Source of the DNA: JBKDZL01 sp047971145
GTDB taxonomy: Bacteria > Bacillota_I > Bacilli_A > Erysipelotrichales > Erysipelotrichaceae
Direction: 5' to 3'
DNA length: 22,807 nt
NCBI GenBank assembly: GCA_047971145.1
Contig: JBKDZL010000043.1
Coordinates: forward strand, 1 to 22,807
Below, piece by piece: positions 8,264-16,432 of the stretch (its first letter is position 1; every line of letters starts with the position of its first letter). The notes under the pieces are model-generated. The model saw only the letters and a program-made list of their open reading frames with translations, had not been told where the DNA came from and did no database searches. A program made the translations under genes and the position numbers.

Positions 8264-9604
8264 ATGGCATTTGACAATTTAAGCAATAAATTAAACAAAA
8301 CCTTTAGAAATATCATTGGTAAAGGAAAATTAAGTGAAAAAAATATGGAGGATATGCTGTTAGATATTAGAGAGGCTCTAATAGAGGCAGATGTCAATTA
8401 TCGAGTAGTCCAATTATTTTTAACTAATATTAAAGAGCGTTTTTTAGGCAGTGAAGTTTCTTTAGCTTTAGATCCTGATCAACAAGTCTTGAAAATAGTT
8501 AAAGAGGAATTAATTAAATTATTAGGCAACCAACAAGCTGATCTTATTTTCAATATGAATGGCTTAACAACAATGATGTTAGTGGGTCTGCAAGGCTCAG
8601 GTAAGACCACAGCTGCCGCTAAGTTGGCAAATCTTTTAAAAGCTAAACAGAGTAAAAAAGTCTTATTGATTGCGGCTGATTTATATCGTCCTGCAGCAAT
8701 CACTCAACTTCAAGTGTTGGCAGAGAGTATTGCGGTGGAAGTTTTTAGCCAAGGTTTAGAAACTTCGGTGGTGGATACTGTAAAAGCGGGTCTTCAATAT
8801 GCCTCAAGCAATAAATTTGATGTGGTAATTATTGATACCGCTGGTCTCTTGCATATTGAGGAAAAATTAATGAGTGAATTAAAAGAAATAGAAGCAATTG
8901 CAAAGTGTAATGAAATATTATTAACTGTTGATTCTATGAGTGGTCAAGATGTCGTTAATGTAGCTAAAAGCTTTAAAGATAGCTTAAATATAACTGGTTT
9001 AATTGCAACTAAGTTTGATGGTGATTCTCGTGGTGGTGGTGTTTTATCGGTAAAGGCTGTCACTGAGTTATCAATTAAATTAGTATCGCAGGGTGAAAAA
9101 ATTTCTGATTTAGATTATTTTTATCCTGAGAGAATGGCTGAGCGAATCTTGGGTATGGGTGATTTATTAACTTTAATTGAGCAAGCAGAAGAAAAACTAG
9201 ATGCTGAAGTTAATGAAAAAGCGATGGCTAGAATGATGAAGGGAGAGTTCTCTTTACAAGATATGTTAGATCAGTTTTTACAAGTGGAAAAGTTAGGGCC
9301 TTTAAGTGGTGTTATGAAAATGTTACCCGGTATGGGTGATATGAGTAAAAATATCGATGATCAACAAGTAACAAGCGAAATGAGCAAACAAATAGCCATC
9401 ATTAGATCGATGACAGCTTATGAGCGAGAAAATCCTGATCTTATTAGAAAATCAAGACAATATCGCATTGCCAGTGGTGCTGGTGTGAAACTTATGGATG
9501 TTAGTAAGTTATTAGCCAATCATAAAAAAATGAAAAAGCAAATGGGTATGATTACTCAGTTAGCTAATGCTGGTAGTTTACCAGATTTTTCTAAATTATT
9601 CTAA
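8264..9604 (+). CDS. ffh: Signal recognition particle GTPase Ffh (SRP54)
   Basis: Binds signal sequences and 4.5S/6S RNA and delivers ribosomes to FtsY at the membrane. It has the N domain (about 1-90), the G domain with P-loop GLQGSGKTT, ADLYRPAA, VDSMSGQD and TKFDGDSRGG, and a methionine-rich M domain (about 300-446) with the RNA-binding stretch SRQYRIASGAG. The normally invariant DTAGR motif reads DTAGL (L195). The C-terminus is somewhat shorter and less methionine-rich than many Ffh. A perfect AGGAGG precedes the ATG. The usual partners ylxM (upstream) and rpsP (downstream) are not adjacent. No terminator hairpin is evident after the stop. Confidence 0.95.
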   Translation: MAFDNLSNKLNKTFRNIIGKGKLSEKNMEDMLLDIREALIEADVNYRVVQLFLTNIKERFLGSEVSLALDPDQQVLKIVKEELIKLLGNQQADLIFNMNGLTTMMLVGLQGSGKTTAAAKLANLLKAKQSKKVLLIAADLYRPAAITQLQVLAESIAVEVFSQGLETSVVDTVKAGLQYASSNKFDVVIIDTAGLLHIEEKLMSELKEIEAIAKCNEILLTVDSMSGQDVVNVAKSFKDSLNITGLIATKFDGDSRGGGVLSVKAVTELSIKLVSQGEKISDLDYFYPERMAERILGMGDLLTLIEQAEEKLDAEVNEKAMARMMKGEFSLQDMLDQFLQVEKLGPLSGVMKMLPGMGDMSKNIDDQQVTSEMSKQIAIIRSMTAYERENPDLIRKSRQYRIASGAGVKLMDVSKLLANHKKMKKQMGMITQLANAGSLPDFSKLF

Positions 9605-9648
9605 AGTGTATTTTAATATTCCAAGATAAAATGACAAAATATTGCCCC

Positions 9649-9677
9649 TTGATTTAATCAGATTAGCTACTTAAATT
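9649..9677 (+). promoter_or_regulatory. Possible promoter of the PTS-glycosidase cassette
   Basis: TTGATT (9649-9654) and TAAATT (9672-9677) stand 17 bases apart, each matching four of six consensus bases. The -35 overlaps an 11-base perfect palindrome, TGATTTAATCA (9650-9660), that could be an activator or repressor site. The rest of the 9605-9726 gap shows no terminator and no clear cre site. This is a weak call. Confidence 0.3.
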
Positions 9678-9726
9678 TTAATAATAGCGTATGATTAAAT
9701 TAATATTAAGGAGGATATGTTTGATT

Positions 9727-11034
9727 ATGGAAAAAATTAAACAGTTTTTTGAAGAAAAATTAGCACCAACATTAATTAAGGTCAATAATAGTATCTTCAT
9801 CAAGACGATAATGAGTGCCTTTATGAAGATGTTGCCACTTACTATCGCAGGGGCTTTTGCGGCTTTATTATCTAATTTACCTCTTGAGCCTTTACAGGTG
9901 TTTTTAACTGATTCGGGCTTAAGATATTATTTATCTTTGCCGATTACTTTTACTACTCAGTTTATGGCGGTAATTATGTCACTTACAATACCGTACTCTT
10001 ATTTACAACATAAACAAAACAATAGTATGATGGGTGGTGCTTTGTTGGGGATGGTGGCTTTTTTAATTATGACACCGGCTACTTTATCTACTGATATGCT
10101 GGGGGCTGAAGCTGTTACTTTGGTTTTAGGTCAAATTAGTTATTTTGGCACTATGGGTATTTTTGCAGCAATTATTATTGGTTTTATTGTTGCCAAAGTC
10201 TTTGATGTATTTATCACTAAAGGTATTACTATAAAAATGCCTGAGTCTGTACCACCATTTATCGCTAATGCTTTTGCTAATATGGTACCGGGTTTAGTTA
10301 TTATAGTGGGGGCGATTATTGTTGCTTACCTTTTTGGCTTAACTCCTTTTGGCAGTATTCATAATCTAGTTTATGGTTTAGTACAGGTTCCACTTAGTGG
10401 GTTAGGTGGTACTTTGGGAGCTATGCTTATTGTGGCAATTCTCTCGCAAGTTTTATGGTTTTTTGGTATTCATGGTTCGATGGCAGTATTGTCGGTAATG
10501 ATGCCAATTTGGATGTCTTTAGATGCGGCAAATCTGGCAGCTTATCAAGCGAATGCTGAAATTCCGAATATTGTTTCTATGGTATTCTTTAGTATCTATA
10601 CACCGGGTGGTTTTGGAATTTGTACAGCAATATTATTATTTATTTCTAAGAGTAAAAGATATAAATTATTGGGAAGACTATCTATTGTGCCAGCTACCTT
10701 TAATATTACAGAGCCAGTAATCTTTGGTACGCCTTTGGTTATGAATTCAATTTTCTTTATTCCCTTTGTTTTTAGTAACGTTATTTCCCTAATTATTGCC
10801 TATGTTTTAACAGTTATGGGTATAGTACCAATACCGGTGATTGGTGCGCCAACTGGTACACCAATTATTATTGGAGCACTGATTGCAGGTGGTTGGAAAG
10901 TAGCTGCTTTACAAGCAACATTAATTGTTTTAATTACACTATTCTGGCTACCATTTATTAAGTATGCCGATAAGAAGGAATTAGAATTAGAAAAAGCTTC
11001 AGTCAACTCAGATGTCGTGGAGCAAGTTCAATAA
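9727..11034 (+). CDS. PTS EIIC permease, cellobiose/Lac family (CelB/ChbC-like)
   Basis: The membrane channel of a phosphotransferase system for a beta-linked disaccharide such as cellobiose or chitobiose. About ten hydrophobic segments span the 435 residues. The substrate-site residues of the family are visible: the histidine in FFGIHGSM (H249) and the glutamate in NITEPVIFG (E329). The start is either this ATG or the in-frame TTG at 9721. A strong AAGGAGG (9708-9714) sits 12 bases before the ATG but 6 before the TTG, so TTG may be the true start and would add only two residues. No EIIA or EIIB gene is in the window; they must lie elsewhere. It forms a probable operon with the GH3 gene 14 bases downstream. 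Confidence 0.92.
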   Translation: MEKIKQFFEEKLAPTLIKVNNSIFIKTIMSAFMKMLPLTIAGAFAALLSNLPLEPLQVFLTDSGLRYYLSLPITFTTQFMAVIMSLTIPYSYLQHKQNNSMMGGALLGMVAFLIMTPATLSTDMLGAEAVTLVLGQISYFGTMGIFAAIIIGFIVAKVFDVFITKGITIKMPESVPPFIANAFANMVPGLVIIVGAIIVAYLFGLTPFGSIHNLVYGLVQVPLSGLGGTLGAMLIVAILSQVLWFFGIHGSMAVLSVMMPIWMSLDAANLAAYQANAEIPNIVSMVFFSIYTPGGFGICTAILLFISKSKRYKLLGRLSIVPATFNITEPVIFGTPLVMNSIFFIPFVFSNVISLIIAYVLTVMGIVPIPVIGAPTGTPIIIGALIAGGWKVAALQATLIVLITLFWLPFIKYADKKELELEKASVNSDVVEQVQ

Positions 11035-11048
11035 AGTCAGGAGTATTT

Positions 11049-13271
11049 ATGGAAAAAATTAATTTACAATCATTATTAAAGCAAATGAGCATTGAAGAGA
11101 AAGTTGGACAATTAGTACAGTTACCAACTGAATTCTTCAAGGCTGGGGAAACCACTGAAACAACTGGTCCTTTAGAAAAATTAGGCTTAAGTAAAGATTA
11201 TAATGTTTTCAATACGGGTTCTGCATTAAATGTTACTAATGCTAAGTTGATTAAAGAAATCCAAAGTAATTTTTTAGCAAATAGTAAACATAAAATACCT
11301 TTATTATTTATGGCTGATATTATTTATGGTAATAAAACAGTTATGCCTATACCGCTAGCACAAAGTTGTAGTTTTGATTTTGAAGCGATTAAAGATTGTG
11401 CTAGTTTGATAGCAGCTGAGTCTTATAATGATGGTTATCATGTAACTTTTTCGCCAATGTTGGATATAGTTAGAGATCCTCGTTGGGGTAGAGTTATGGA
11501 ATCTTTTGGTGAGGATGTTTATGTGGGCAAACAATTTGCTAAAGCGATGATTCAAGGATTTCAGGGAGAAAACTCAAAGTTAAGTTCGGGTCATTTAGCA
11601 GCTTGTTTAAAGCATTTTGCTTGTTATGGAGCCCCACTTGCAGGAAGAGATTATGGTGCTGTTGATCTTTCTTTGCAACAATTCTATGAAGTTCACTTAC
11701 CAGCCTATAAGGCTGCCTTAGATAATGGTTGTAAGATGGTAATGACATCTTTTAATACTATTAATGGTGTACCTGCTACTGGCAATAAATGGTTGAATAG
11801 AAAAGTTTTAAGAAAAGAATTAAATTTTGATGGTGTTTTAATCACTGACTATGCTGCGATTAAGGAGTTGGTAGTACATGGTGTGGTAGCTGATGAGTAT
11901 GAGGCGGCAAAACTAGCCATGGAGTGTGGTGTGGATATTGATATGAAAACTGCAGTTTTTGCTAATAATATTGAAAAGTTAATTGCTAATGAAGATCTAA
12001 ATATTGATTTATTAGATGAAGCAGTTTTAAGGGTTTTAAGATTAAAAGAAGAATTAGGTTTATTTAGTAATCCTTATAGAGGATTAGAAAAACCGGTGAG
12101 TGAGCAAAGTGTCGAAGATAAAAAAGAAACTGTCTTAAATTTAGCGAGAAAAACTTCAGTTTTATTAAAGAATAATGGTGTTTTACCTTTGGATACCAAG
12201 AAAAAGATTGCCTTAATTGGTCCTCATGCAGAACTTAAAGGACAATTTGGCATGTGGGCATTTCTGGGAGAGCGAGAATTATCTGTAGATTTAAAGAGTG
12301 CTTTAGAAAAGTATTTTACTGCTGATAAGTTAAGTTATGCCGAGGGTTCTAATATTTTATTAGATTATTCTAATTTAGGTTTTTCTACCAATGCTGGTGA
12401 TATTTCAAAATTATTTCCAGTAAAAAATCAAGAAGATTTAGAGAAAGAAGCGCTAGCTGTTGCCCAGAATTCTGATATTATTGTCTTAGCAATTGGGGAG
12501 TCGATGATGGAGAGTGGAGAGGCAGCTTCTAAAACTGATTTAAGGTTGAGTCAACCTCAAAGAAATTTGATTAAAAAATTAGCAAAATTAAATAAACCAA
12601 TGGTAGCTCTTATCTATGCTGGTAGACCGCTACTTTTAAGTGATATTGAAGAATATTTTGCGGCGATTCTCTATACTTGGTTTCCTGGAACTTATGGCAA
12701 TATTGCCAATGCGGAAATTTTGGTCGGTGAGTGCAATCCTAGTGGTAAATTATCAATGACTTTCCCTAAAAATATGGGACAAATACCAATTCATTATGCT
12801 ACATATAGATCAGGTAGACCTATTATTGCAGATGATGTTGCTTATCGCTTTACCTCAAGATATCTAGATTGTAGTAATGCTCCATTATACCCATTTGGTT
12901 ATGGTTTAAATTATAGTAATTTTGAAATCACTAATATAAAAAGCAACAAATATGAATTCACTAAAGATAGTTTGCCAATAATAAGTGCAACTATCACTAA
13001 TAATAGTGATATTGAGGGTTGTGAGGTAGTACAATTATATATTAAAGATGATGTTGCTAGTATTTCTCGTCCAATATCTGAGCTTAAAGCTACTCAAAGA
13101 GTTCAAATGGCAGCTTGGCAGTCTAAAACCGTTGAATTTAAATTAGAGATTGAAGATTTAAAGTTTTATAATAATGAATTAGATTACAATAGTGAGCCAG
13201 GGACATTCACAGTTAGTATTAGCAATTGCTCTAATGATTTAGAAAACCATGTTATAATTAAATTATTATAA
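11049..13271 (+). CDS. Glycoside hydrolase family 3 beta-glucosidase (BglX-like), cytoplasmic
   Basis: Hydrolyses beta-linked glucosides or related sugars. It has the (beta/alpha)8 domain (about 1-330) with KHFACYG (K188, H189) and the nucleophile segment ITDYAAIKEL (D267), matching VSDHGAIKEL of E. coli BglX. The alpha/beta sandwich domain follows (about 365-600), containing GEAASKTDLRLSQPQ, and then a C-terminal fibronectin-III-like domain (about 640-740). The 740 residues are typical for the family. There is no signal peptide, so the enzyme acts inside the cell. It is preceded by CAGGAG and sits between a PTS permease and an AraC regulator. GH3 enzymes usually take unphosphorylated substrates, so its pairing with a PTS permease is unexpected. 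Exact specificity cannot be told. Confidence 0.93.
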   Translation: MEKINLQSLLKQMSIEEKVGQLVQLPTEFFKAGETTETTGPLEKLGLSKDYNVFNTGSALNVTNAKLIKEIQSNFLANSKHKIPLLFMADIIYGNKTVMPIPLAQSCSFDFEAIKDCASLIAAESYNDGYHVTFSPMLDIVRDPRWGRVMESFGEDVYVGKQFAKAMIQGFQGENSKLSSGHLAACLKHFACYGAPLAGRDYGAVDLSLQQFYEVHLPAYKAALDNGCKMVMTSFNTINGVPATGNKWLNRKVLRKELNFDGVLITDYAAIKELVVHGVVADEYEAAKLAMECGVDIDMKTAVFANNIEKLIANEDLNIDLLDEAVLRVLRLKEELGLFSNPYRGLEKPVSEQSVEDKKETVLNLARKTSVLLKNNGVLPLDTKKKIALIGPHAELKGQFGMWAFLGERELSVDLKSALEKYFTADKLSYAEGSNILLDYSNLGFSTNAGDISKLFPVKNQEDLEKEALAVAQNSDIIVLAIGESMMESGEAASKTDLRLSQPQRNLIKKLAKLNKPMVALIYAGRPLLLSDIEEYFAAILYTWFPGTYGNIANAEILVGECNPSGKLSMTFPKNMGQIPIHYATYRSGRPIIADDVAYRFTSRYLDCSNAPLYPFGYGLNYSNFEITNIKSNKYEFTKDSLPIISATITNNSDIEGCEVVQLYIKDDVASISRPISELKATQRVQMAAWQSKTVEFKLEIEDLKFYNNELDYNSEPGTFTVSISNCSNDLENHVIIKLL

Positions 13272-13280
13272 TGAGGTTAT

Positions 13281-14099
13281 ATGCTAAAGTATGAAGCAAT
13301 AAATGTAGATCAAGAAACTCAAGTAAGGATAGTATCGTTTAAAAACGATGCTTCTTTACGTTTTTTTAGCATGCACTGGCATAATAGTACTGAACTTTTG
13401 TATTGTCGAGGTGGTAGTTTAGAGGTTAGAATTAAAGAAGCACAATTTATTATGAAAAAAGGGGACTTGATTTATATCAATAGTAATATACCCCATGAGA
13501 CTCGCAGTAATGAGCCTAATGATGTTGTAATGATTCAATTTAAAAAACTTTTTTATGATCGCCAATCTTTTGATATTGATTTAAATACGACGATAAATAA
13601 ACTTGATAGCCAATTAAAGGTGGAAACAATTCATTTGATTGAACATTGTGAGAAAATTTATTTAGAAAAAAAACAACACTACACCCTACAATTAAATAGT
13701 ATTTTGTTTAGCTTGAAGTACTCGTTATTAGAATATTTTGGTAAAAAACATCACAACCCTAATTATTCCAGCAGTTTAGTAATGGTCTTAGAAGCTTCTT
13801 TGCACTATATTGAGGAAAATTATCAATATAATATTAGTGTGGCGGAAATTGCGGAGCAATCAGGTTATTCGCTAAGTTATTTTTCTCGTAATTTTAAAGA
13901 ATTCTTAGGTATATCTTGTTGGCATTATTTGCAGAATAGAAGATTACAAGCGGCTTTAAAAATGTTAAGTTCTACTAATAAAAGTATTTTAGAAGTGGCT
14001 ATTGAAGCAGGCTTCCCTAATATCAAATCTTTGCGCAAGTCTTTATATTATGATGCCAAAATGACTCCTAGCGAATATAAGGCGTTATTGAAAAAGTAA
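13281..14099 (+). CDS. AraC-family transcriptional regulator with N-terminal cupin
   Basis: A sugar-responsive DNA-binding activator. Residues about 20-100 form a cupin-like sensor (MHWHNSTELLYCRGG, then KKGDLIYINSNIPHET). Residues about 170-272 form the double helix-turn-helix domain, with ISVAEIAEQSGYSLSYFSRNF as the first HTH and SILEVAIEAGFPNIKSLRKS as the second. The total of 272 residues is typical. It starts 9 bases after the GH3 stop, with GAGG upstream, so it is the last gene of the cassette and most likely controls it. The inducer is unknown. The usual phenylalanine-rich signature of the second HTH (GFSDxSYFSRxFKK) is altered, with KSLRKS replacing SYFSR. Confidence 0.9.
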   Translation: MLKYEAINVDQETQVRIVSFKNDASLRFFSMHWHNSTELLYCRGGSLEVRIKEAQFIMKKGDLIYINSNIPHETRSNEPNDVVMIQFKKLFYDRQSFDIDLNTTINKLDSQLKVETIHLIEHCEKIYLEKKQHYTLQLNSILFSLKYSLLEYFGKKHHNPNYSSSLVMVLEASLHYIEENYQYNISVAEIAEQSGYSLSYFSRNFKEFLGISCWHYLQNRRLQAALKMLSSTNKSILEVAIEAGFPNIKSLRKSLYYDAKMTPSEYKALLKK

Positions 14100-14133
14100 A
14101 CCTTAAGGCATAATTGCTTAAGGTTTGTTTTTT
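14098..14133. terminator. Intrinsic terminator between araC-type gene and corA (bidirectional)
   Basis: A perfect 10-base-pair stem (AAACCTTAAG at 14098-14107 and CTTAAGGTTT at 14117-14126) with a 9-base loop is followed by G and six Ts on the plus strand. On the minus strand the same stem is followed by TTTACTTTTT-type sequence, so it can also end the convergent corA transcript, whose stop codon is at 14137-14135. Confidence 0.9.
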
Positions 14134-14134
14134 A

Positions 14135-15058
14135 TTAAAATAAATCTTTTCTCCATAATAGTAAACTAACGGCCAACATAGAAATCATACAAACTGCCAT
14201 GGGAAACCAGAAAAATGAAAATGGTAAATCAGGAACATTCATTCCATAAGCTCCAGTGATAACAGTTGGTACCCCGATAATAATGGTGATTGAAGCTAAT
14301 CTTTTCATGACAATATTCAAGTTATTAGAAATAATAGAGGCAAAGGCATCCATGGTACCTGAGAGGATATTTAAATAAATGCTGGTCATTTCTTCAGCCT
14401 GATTGAATTCAATCAAGACATCATCTAATAGTTCTTGATCTTCTTCATATAATTTAATATATCTACCACCTGAAACTTTTCTAAGGGTGATAGTATTACT
14501 TTTAAGGGCAGTAGAAAAATAAACTAAAGATTTATTAATTTCTAATAATTGAATCAAATTGGTGTTTTTCATTGATTCTCTTAGTTTTTTCTCAATTTGA
14601 TTACTAGTGCGATCAATTTGTTTTAAGTCCAATAAGAAGTTAGCCGCAACTCTTAACATAATTTTAAAAATGAAATTAGTTTTAAAGTTAGTATTACAAT
14701 CTCTAACTTTATTTTGATAAATATCTGCTAAGGCTGGAACTGGTTTAGTAGAGATAGTAATAACACACTCATCACAGTAAATAATACCTAGTGGTATAGT
14801 GTAGTAGGTATTGTTCTCTTCATTTTTAGCCATAATTGGAGTATCAATTAAAATCAGGGTATCTCGCTCTTCTTTTTCTACACGTGATGATTCTTCCTCA
14901 TCCAGTGAAGCTCTAACATAATCAGCTAATAGATCAAAGCTTTCAACTATGTGCTTTACTTCCGCATCACTAGGGTCCACCACATTAATCCAGCAGCCAG
15001 GCTTAAAACTGTCAGCTTCGATTATTCTATTATTTTCAGTGAAATAGTACTTTATCAT
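14135..15058 (-). CDS. corA: CorA-family divalent cation (magnesium) transporter
   Basis: Forms a pentameric channel for Mg2+ or related cations. The 307-residue protein has a large soluble N-terminal domain (about 1-240) with long helices, then two closely spaced membrane helices at the C-terminus. The signature YGMN follows the first helix, in GAYGMNVPDLP, and the protein ends in a basic tail, WRKDLF. AAAGGGGG lies upstream of the ATG on the minus strand. It is transcribed towards the AraC gene, with which it shares a terminator, and away from the formimidoyltransferase gene. Only 43 bases separate the two divergent starts, so their promoters must overlap. The ion specificity within the CorA family is not certain. 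Confidence 0.9.
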   Translation of the reverse strand: MIKYYFTENNRIIEADSFKPGCWINVVDPSDAEVKHIVESFDLLADYVRASLDEEESSRVEKEERDTLILIDTPIMAKNEENNTYYTIPLGIIYCDECVITISTKPVPALADIYQNKVRDCNTNFKTNFIFKIMLRVAANFLLDLKQIDRTSNQIEKKLRESMKNTNLIQLLEINKSLVYFSTALKSNTITLRKVSGGRYIKLYEEDQELLDDVLIEFNQAEEMTSIYLNILSGTMDAFASIISNNLNIVMKRLASITIIIGVPTVITGAYGMNVPDLPFSFFWFPMAVCMISMLAVSLLLWRKDLF

Positions 15059-15089
15059 TGGTTTATCCCCCTTTGTAGTCTATCTATAG

Positions 15090-15095
15090 TATAAT
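15090..15095 (+). promoter_or_regulatory. -10 element of the formimidoyltransferase gene (leaderless transcript possible)
   Basis: A perfect TATAAT ends 6 bases before the ATG at 15102, so a transcript from it would start at or next to the start codon. There is no ribosome-binding site and no convincing -35; the upstream bases are taken by the corA ribosome-binding site. On the other strand the same stretch reads TATACT and may serve corA. Confidence 0.4.
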
Positions 15096-15101
15096 ACATA
15101 T

Positions 15102-16055
15102 ATGGTAAATTGTCTTGCAGAAATTATTGAATGTGTACCTAATTATTCCATTGGTAATAATACTGAAGTACTCAAAGCTATTGTTAAGCCTTTTCAAGAA
15201 GAAGATAATATTATCTTAATGGGTGTGGAGTCTGATGATGATTATAATCGAACTGTGGTTTCTCTATTAGGTGAGCCAACCGCAATTATTGAGGCAATAA
15301 TTAAGAGTTTTCATTGTGTTAGTGAGCATATTGATTTAAGAAATCATCAAGGTGAGCACCCCTTTATTGGCGCAATTGATGTGATACCCTTAATACCAAT
15401 TGCCAATATCAATATTGATAAATGTGTTGAGTATGCAAAAATTTTAGCTCAAAGAGTGTTGAGTGAAGTTGGTGTTAGTAGTTATTTATACAGTTATGCC
15501 GCTAGTGCTGCTAATAGAGTGAAATTACCCGAGATTCGCAAAGGTGGATTTAATAATTTAAAGTATAAAATCCAGCAAAAAGAGTGGCAATTAGATTATG
15601 GTGATTTTCTTAATGAAAAATTAGGAGTAAGTGTTATTGGCTCAAGACCAATATTAGTTGCATACAACATCGATATTAATACCCAAGATAAAAATATCAC
15701 TGATATAATTTCCAAAGGGATTCGAGAGAGTAGTGGAGGCTTAAAAGCTATTCAAGCTCAAAGTGCGAAGTATCAAGGTATTTATCAAGTTAGCATTAAT
15801 ATCATTGACTATAATATTACTTCATTGTGGGAAGTTTATCAAAAAGTAATCAAATTAGCTAGTGAGTTACAAGTAGAGGTAATTGGTTGTGAAATTATTG
15901 GTTTAGTAAAGTGTGAAATCTTCAAAGAGATAGTTGACAATTACTTAGAGTTAAGCTTTGATCAACTAATTAGTGAATTAGAAAATAAAATAAAACTTCG
16001 AGATTTTTCAGCTAATAAGTTTTTGGAATATCACTATAAATTTGGTAAAATATAA
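15102..16055 (+). CDS. Glutamate formimidoyltransferase (FTCD N-terminal-type, stand-alone)
   Basis: Transfers the formimino group from formiminoglutamate (from histidine breakdown) to tetrahydrofolate; some bacterial members instead act as formyltransferases. The protein opens with the family signature IIECVPNYSIG. It continues with the active-site region RNHQGEHPFIGAIDVIPLIP, in which H86 corresponds to the catalytic histidine of mammalian FTCD, and later SSGGLKAIQA. The 317 residues cover both formimidoyltransferase subdomains; the cyclodeaminase domain is absent. The residue after EHP is F, where most relatives have R. No other histidine-degradation gene is nearby, so the physiological role may be folate one-carbon metabolism in general. 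The start has no Shine-Dalgarno site and looks leaderless. Confidence 0.88.
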   Translation: MVNCLAEIIECVPNYSIGNNTEVLKAIVKPFQEEDNIILMGVESDDDYNRTVVSLLGEPTAIIEAIIKSFHCVSEHIDLRNHQGEHPFIGAIDVIPLIPIANINIDKCVEYAKILAQRVLSEVGVSSYLYSYAASAANRVKLPEIRKGGFNNLKYKIQQKEWQLDYGDFLNEKLGVSVIGSRPILVAYNIDINTQDKNITDIISKGIRESSGGLKAIQAQSAKYQGIYQVSINIIDYNITSLWEVYQKVIKLASELQVEVIGCEIIGLVKCEIFKEIVDNYLELSFDQLISELENKIKLRDFSANKFLEYHYKFGKI

Positions 16056-16057
16056 TT

Positions 16058-16432
16058 ATGAAATATTATTATGAAAAACTTGAAGATCTATTAATTGATA
16101 GTACTAATTATTTAAAGGCTAATCTTAATGCTGATCACATCTTTGCCTTAATATTTTATAATAGTAAATCCGGTTATTTTTTAAGTCCTTATACCCGAAA
16201 AAATGTTGATGATATTAGATTATACTACCTACAACAGACGATTAAGAATTTCAACTCAGAGCTAATAGCACTTATTCATAATGGTAGTAAAGATATTAGT
16301 TATTATACTGATTTGGATCGAATATTAATAAATAATAGAAAACTTGATTTAAAAACAATTTATTTGGTTGGTAATAATAGTATTAAATATCAGTATTACC
16401 CCCAAATTAATAAAGAGGTGATTACCCTATGA
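16058..16432 (+). CDS. Hypothetical protein, 124 residues
   Basis: I do not recognise this gene with confidence. It begins 2 bases after the formimidoyltransferase stop and shares ATGA with the next gene, so it is almost certainly translated as part of that unit; its own ribosome-binding site is weak. The protein alternates predicted strands and helices, has no membrane segment and no signal peptide, and is rich in Asn, Tyr and Asp. The segment ELIALIHNGSKDISYYTDLD, then a helix and IYLVGNNSIKYQYYP, recalls the layout of JAB/MPN-type or DUF4329 domains (histidine after a strand, then a T/S-x-x-D, then a terminal strand). The second histidine of the metal site is missing, so this remains speculation. 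Confidence 0.75.
   Translation: MKYYYEKLEDLLIDSTNYLKANLNADHIFALIFYNSKSGYFLSPYTRKNVDDIRLYYLQQTIKNFNSELIALIHNGSKDISYYTDLDRILINNRKLDLKTIYLVGNNSIKYQYYPQINKEVITL

Noticed and set aside
9679..9694. A possible cre (CcpA) site, ATAATAGCGTATGATT, upstream of the PTS gene
   Set aside because: Only the central AGCG and one half fit; the right half lacks the required CA and the left lacks the G, so it is below what I would call a site.
11355..11748. Two minus-strand open frames inside the GH3 gene
   Set aside because: They are antisense to a conserved catalytic domain, have no ribosome-binding sites, and are rich in residues expected from reverse-complement coding bias.
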